A stretch of 35,656 nt of DNA. Source: Bacilli bacterium. GTDB lineage: Bacteria; Bacillota_I; Bacilli_A; RFN20; CAG-288. Below the pieces are notes generated by a model. It ran no database searches and had not been told where the DNA came from. It saw only the letters and a list, made by a program, of their open reading frames with translations. The position numbers and the translations under genes were made by a program. Each line of letters starts with the position of its first letter. Position 1 is the first letter of the stretch. The stretch spans positions 1 through 35,656 of the forward strand of contig JAFUFH010000048.1 of NCBI GenBank assembly GCA_017470005.1, written 5' to 3'. Positions 32,225 to 35,656 of this stretch are shown piece after piece.

Positions 32225-33667
32225 TTAATATGCTCTACCAAAGCAGATGACGGTATCGGCATCTTCTCCGGTGATGAAATCTTTTTCGGCGAAAGGACGC
32301 TGATCAAAGGGCATGACACGAGGAGTGGCATTGAGCTCTTCTTTCATCTTCTTTTCATCCTCTTCTTCACAAGCAGAGGAGGTCATGACTTTCGCAAAGC
32401 CTCTTCCGGAAGTGATGACATCTTTGGCTTCTTCAAAGGTGCGGCATTCCACGATGTGTTCATTGGTGAAGGCTAAAGCCTTGTTGTACATACCCGTGTG
32501 AATCTCTTCTAATAAGAGAGGAATCTTTTCTTCTAATTCATCGATGTTCATGAACACCTTGCTAGAATCGTATCTCTTGGTCAAGACCACTTGTCCTTTT
32601 TCCATATCTTTAGGACCGATCTCTAAACGAAGCGGGATACCCTTCATCTCATATTGAGCAAACTTCCAACCAGGAGTCTTATCGCTATCATCTAAGTACA
32701 CTCTCACACCAGCGTTCTTAAGCTTCTCTTCTATCTCTCTGGCCTTCTTTAAGACTTCGGGATTACTATCCATACGGATAGGAACAATGGCGACTTGAAT
32801 CGGAGCAATCTTAGGAGGTAAGACAAGACCTTCATCATCGCCGTGCACCATGATAAGAGCACCTAAAAGACGAGTGGAGACACCCCAAGAAGTGTAATGA
32901 GGATAAGCGATTTTGTTATCTTTATCCTGATATTTGATGCCATATGCTTCCGGGAATCCCGTTCCTAAATAGTGAGTGGTACCAGATTGGAGCGCTTGTC
33001 CATCGGGCATGATGGCTTCGATGGTATAGGTGTCAACAGCACCCGCAAATTTTTCAGAAGCGGGTTTTTGACCCATGACGAAAGGAATGGCTAAAAGATC
33101 TCTTCCCATCTCGTTATAGATACGCAAAATGGAGAGAGCAAATTCTCTTGCTTCCACTTCACTCTCGTGGAGAGTGTGACCTTCTTGCCAGAGGAATTCG
33201 CTACCTCTTAAGAAAGGTCTCGTGGTCTTCTCCCAACGGATGACAGAGCACCATTGGTTGTATTTGACCGGTAAATCATTATAAGAGTGAACCACAGAAC
33301 GGAAGTGATCGCAGAAGAGAGTTTCAGAAGTAGGGCGGACCACGCATTCTTCGGCTAAAGGTTTATTGCCACCTCTGGTGACTACCGCGCATTCGGGAGC
33401 AAAACCAGAGATGTGATCCTTCTCTTTTTGAAGAAGGTTCATCGGAATCAAGGTAGGGAGATAGACATTTCTAACGCCTAAAGCTTTGATTCTCTTATTG
33501 AGATATTCTTGGATATTTTCCCAGAGAGCGTATCCGTCGGGACGATAGATGATGAAGCCTTTCATTTGGGCGTAATCCATCAATTCTGCCTTGAGACAGA
33601 CATCGGTGTACCACTGGGTGAGGTTTTCACTTTTGGAAGTGATATTTTTAACTTTTTTATCCGCCAT
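32225..33667 (-). CDS. proS: Prolyl-tRNA synthetase, archaeal/eukaryote-like type
   Basis: The 480-residue enzyme lacks the editing insertion of the long bacterial ProRS. It has class II motifs VVRPTSETLFCDHF, CSVIRWEKTTRPFLRGSEF and GVSTRLLGALIMVHGDDEGL. It ends in Tyr (FGRAY), as type-3 ProRS do, since the C-terminal carboxylate reaches the active site. The C-terminal domain has SSACEEEDEKKM, where zinc-binding versions carry several Cys, so zinc is probably not bound. This type is seen in Mollicutes and some other Bacillota. SD AAGGAG precedes the ATG by 10 nt. Confidence 0.96.
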   Translation of the reverse strand: MADKKVKNITSKSENLTQWYTDVCLKAELMDYAQMKGFIIYRPDGYALWENIQEYLNKRIKALGVRNVYLPTLIPMNLLQKEKDHISGFAPECAVVTRGGNKPLAEECVVRPTSETLFCDHFRSVVHSYNDLPVKYNQWCSVIRWEKTTRPFLRGSEFLWQEGHTLHESEVEAREFALSILRIYNEMGRDLLAIPFVMGQKPASEKFAGAVDTYTIEAIMPDGQALQSGTTHYLGTGFPEAYGIKYQDKDNKIAYPHYTSWGVSTRLLGALIMVHGDDEGLVLPPKIAPIQVAIVPIRMDSNPEVLKKAREIEEKLKNAGVRVYLDDSDKTPGWKFAQYEMKGIPLRLEIGPKDMEKGQVVLTKRYDSSKVFMNIDELEEKIPLLLEEIHTGMYNKALAFTNEHIVECRTFEEAKDVITSGRGFAKVMTSSACEEEDEKKMKEELNATPRVMPFDQRPFAEKDFITGEDADTVICFGRAY

Positions 33668-33670
33668 GAT

Positions 33671-35548
33671 TTAATTTTCTCCTTTATTATCATTCTCTTC
33701 ACTGTTGGCGCTGACTTGTTTGATGGCCGCAATCTCCTGACGAAGAGTAGGGACAAGACGTATCGTAGTTTCCATGATTTCATCCACCAAGTCTTGCTCT
33801 AAGTCCTCAATTCTAGAAGAGGGCATAGCTAGCTCTTGGCACTGGAAGATTCTTCCACCGTAGTGGATACCAAATTCCATTTCGGAGATGGATTTCAAAC
33901 CGTAGAAGACCAGAGGCACATGATAGGCGGAATAGGTGGTCTGAATCGATTTGAGATCGTTTCTCGATTGGTTGATGGTGGCACCATCCATCTTTAAGAA
34001 GGTGGAAGGAACGAAGAAGACAGAGACATTCTTTAAGACGATGGAAGGCAAATCGGAGTTGGGGTTATCGATGATGATACCGATATAGTATCCTCTCTTT
34101 TGATAGGATCTAAACTTCTTGACTAAGGCGATGGTGTCATCATCGGAGTTGATGATGTCGCTTTCTCTGACGGCTAAGATCCATTGAATCTTTCCGCCAG
34201 GATCATCGGGGATGGTTTCCACAAAGGTGGGAAGAGAGCGGTAAGGAAGCTCCATCGCAAAGAGATATTTCTGCGTGCTATTTTTGGGGATGACCATCTC
34301 AATCTTTTCTTTCATGGAAGTGAAGAGAGTCTCATTACCATTCTCATATTCTTCACCGATATTGAGTATGGTAGAGAAATCTTTGACCGTGGTTCCATAA
34401 GGAGAGATGGTGAGAAGGTAGAAATTCTTCTTTCCGTTGGTGACATTCAAACAAGGAGTGAAGTAGACACGGAAAGTTGCATTCTTGATGACCATTCTAA
34501 CCTCATCTTTCTGGGCCTTGGTCTGTTGATAATTGACAAAGAAGTCTTCGTCATAAAAAAGAATCTTATCTTGCGTCATGCCTCTAGCGATGGCATCGGT
34601 CATCTTGGCCGCTTGATCTTTACCTAGCGTGTAATGGTTCTTATCAAAGGTGCCATTGGTGACACCCACAGCGATAGCGATATTGCTATTTGGGACACGG
34701 GCATTAAGATATTGTTGAATCTGAGTTTGTAAAGTGGAAGCGAAGTTCATGGCTTGGAATTTAGAGATAGAAGTTTTATCGATGATGACCTCTTCTACAG
34801 CAGAGATGCGGATCATCTTTCTATCTTTGGTCAAGAACTTTCCTAAGGTTAAGAAGATTCCTTCATTGACACTTGCTAATTGATCTAAATCTTCTTTGGT
34901 GAGAACGCGATTGCGATTGAAAAGACGGATGTAATAGAGAGAACCAAGATTATCCAAAGAAGTGTTAGACATGAACTTTTCGGCATCTTCTGTCGTCTTG
35001 AGAAGGTATTTCTTAGGAACTCTCAAGTCAGAACTCTTTTTCGGTTTGAGATTGGTGGAATAAATATAGGGGAGAAGGTGAGAATTGAAGTGAATGATAT
35101 GTTTCTTTCGATTGACCGAGACAAGCTCTAACATGGAAGAGAGGGTCTTTCTATTCTTGTTGAGTCGAATATCGGCTTGGATGAAATCGGTTTTCTTATT
35201 TCCAGAAGCGATATCTTTTAACCAGTCTTCTACTAGATATCGATCGGCGGGAACAAATTGATCTAAGAATTCTTTTTGAGAGAAGGTCTTTGTGTTAGAA
35301 GGATTCATTTTGTCGAAACAATAAAGAGAGTGTCTTCCATAATCATAAGAGTAGATACGCACATTAAAATCGCTGTTCTCCATTCTTCTCTTCTTGTCCT
35401 TCTCTTCGTTGAACACTTTCATCAAGACGATAGCGGCGAGAATGACAACGATAGAACCTAAAAGAAAGAGGACAATCAAAATCCACTGTTTGGGACTAGG
35501 AGCAATAACGCTGAAGAAGGGATGGTTCAAAAACAAATAATTATTCAT
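33671..35548 (-). CDS. Membrane-anchored protein with degenerate GGDEF-EAL domains
   Basis: The 625-residue product has one membrane helix (about 22-46) and an apparent PAS-like segment (55-165). The next region (190-345) follows the fold of GGDEF domains but lacks the GG(D/E)EF signature. The last (about 370-600) follows EAL domains: FRVYFTPCLNVTNGKKNFYL at the Y-x-P-I position, the ILAVRESDI strand, GYYIGIIIDN, and VFYGLKSISEMEFGIHYGG then CQELAMP at the end. The catalytic Glu, Asp and Lys residues are replaced, so turnover of cyclic di-GMP is unlikely; binding or a scaffold role remains possible. It leads the proS operon, 3 nt ahead of that gene. Confidence 0.6.
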   Translation of the reverse strand: MNNYLFLNHPFFSVIAPSPKQWILIVLFLLGSIVVILAAIVLMKVFNEEKDKKRRMENSDFNVRIYSYDYGRHSLYCFDKMNPSNTKTFSQKEFLDQFVPADRYLVEDWLKDIASGNKKTDFIQADIRLNKNRKTLSSMLELVSVNRKKHIIHFNSHLLPYIYSTNLKPKKSSDLRVPKKYLLKTTEDAEKFMSNTSLDNLGSLYYIRLFNRNRVLTKEDLDQLASVNEGIFLTLGKFLTKDRKMIRISAVEEVIIDKTSISKFQAMNFASTLQTQIQQYLNARVPNSNIAIAVGVTNGTFDKNHYTLGKDQAAKMTDAIARGMTQDKILFYDEDFFVNYQQTKAQKDEVRMVIKNATFRVYFTPCLNVTNGKKNFYLLTISPYGTTVKDFSTILNIGEEYENGNETLFTSMKEKIEMVIPKNSTQKYLFAMELPYRSLPTFVETIPDDPGGKIQWILAVRESDIINSDDDTIALVKKFRSYQKRGYYIGIIIDNPNSDLPSIVLKNVSVFFVPSTFLKMDGATINQSRNDLKSIQTTYSAYHVPLVFYGLKSISEMEFGIHYGGRIFQCQELAMPSSRIEDLEQDLVDEIMETTIRLVPTLRQEIAAIKQVSANSEENDNKGEN

Positions 35549-35564
35549 AAAAATATCGTTTGTT

Positions 35565-35593
35565 ATTATACTCTTAATATTTTATATTAGCAA
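35565..35593 (-). promoter_or_regulatory. Promoter of the proS operon
   Basis: On the minus strand TTGCTA (35588-35593), a 17-bp spacer and TATAAT (35565-35570). The predicted start leaves a leader of only about 10 nt with no SD sequence. Confidence 0.75.
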
Positions 35594-35611
35594 TTTAGAG
35601 AACGGGAAATT

Positions 35612-35656
35612 ATGGAAAAAATTCTCTTGATATTTAAGGGTGGCATTTTCTTAGAA
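35612..35656 (+). CDS. Possible start of a divergent gene, cut by the right edge
   Basis: An ATG at 35612 opens a frame that stays open to the edge (MEKILLIFKGGIFLE). It faces away from the proS operon, as a divergent gene would. There is no SD sequence, and 15 codons are too few to judge. Confidence 0.25.
   Translation, partial: MEKILLIFKGGIFLE

Overview
The window looks like a stretch of chromosome from a moderately AT-rich Bacillota bacterium, most likely a class Bacilli lineage near Erysipelotrichales, RF39 or Acholeplasmatales. This placement is an inference. It rests on strong AGGAGG ribosome binding sites, U-tailed hairpin terminators, an ECF S component, a FakB/DegV protein, a PopT (DUF368) protein and a prolyl-tRNA synthetase of the archaeal-like type ending in Tyr. 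UGA is read as stop: several gene pairs overlap as ATGA, and Trp is TGG. Most of the window is housekeeping DNA in short operons on both strands. Two or three pieces look imported.

Positions 1-1110 (minus strand) hold a broken polymorphic-toxin locus: a stand-alone Hint domain, then a toxin-like C-terminal domain in the same frame but cut off by TGA-TGA and TAA stops, then an overlapping downstream gene in the immunity position that runs off the left edge. A degenerate T-box-like leader (about 1190-1370) lies upstream. Positions 1400-4620 hold a three-gene minus-strand operon: TetR regulator, GT-B-like protein and PopT undecaprenyl-phosphate carrier. It has a perfect palindrome at the tetR start and a terminator at the end.

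Positions 4613-6264 hold an AAA/DUF4143 ATPase between two 50-bp direct repeats. A second ATPase of the same family sits at 18795-20123. Both genes are immediately preceded by short tandem sequence arrays. The array sequences differ, but both have a period of exactly 33 bp (2 copies at the first gene, 4 at the second). This is the most unusual pattern in the window.

Between the ATPases lie: an IscA/HesB-like protein with a Cys/His metal-binding tail overlapping a GNAT acetyltransferase; an aldo/keto reductase; a phytoene-desaturase-like flavoprotein; a FolT-like ECF S component with a structured leader; an RluA pseudouridine synthase; a zinc-ribbon membrane protein; a Nudix/DegV pair; a Nudix/PAP2 pair; a lipoprotein; a membrane-anchored alpha/beta hydrolase; and an unknown, apparently well-translated 154-residue protein.

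From 20136 rightward the order is: HD-domain protein, RarA and purine nucleoside phosphorylase (minus); Dtd and MnmA, then rpsU with a TTG start, then a single-chain L-serine dehydratase (plus); an exported protein and transketolase (minus); a structured ncRNA of about 175 nt, possibly 6S RNA; and a four-gene minus operon encoding a degenerate GGDEF-EAL membrane protein, ProS, aminopeptidase P and TrmL. Its consensus-like promoter is at 35565-35593. Several first genes of operons have no Shine-Dalgarno sequence and have a -10-like hexamer 5-6 nt before the ATG, suggesting leaderless mRNAs.
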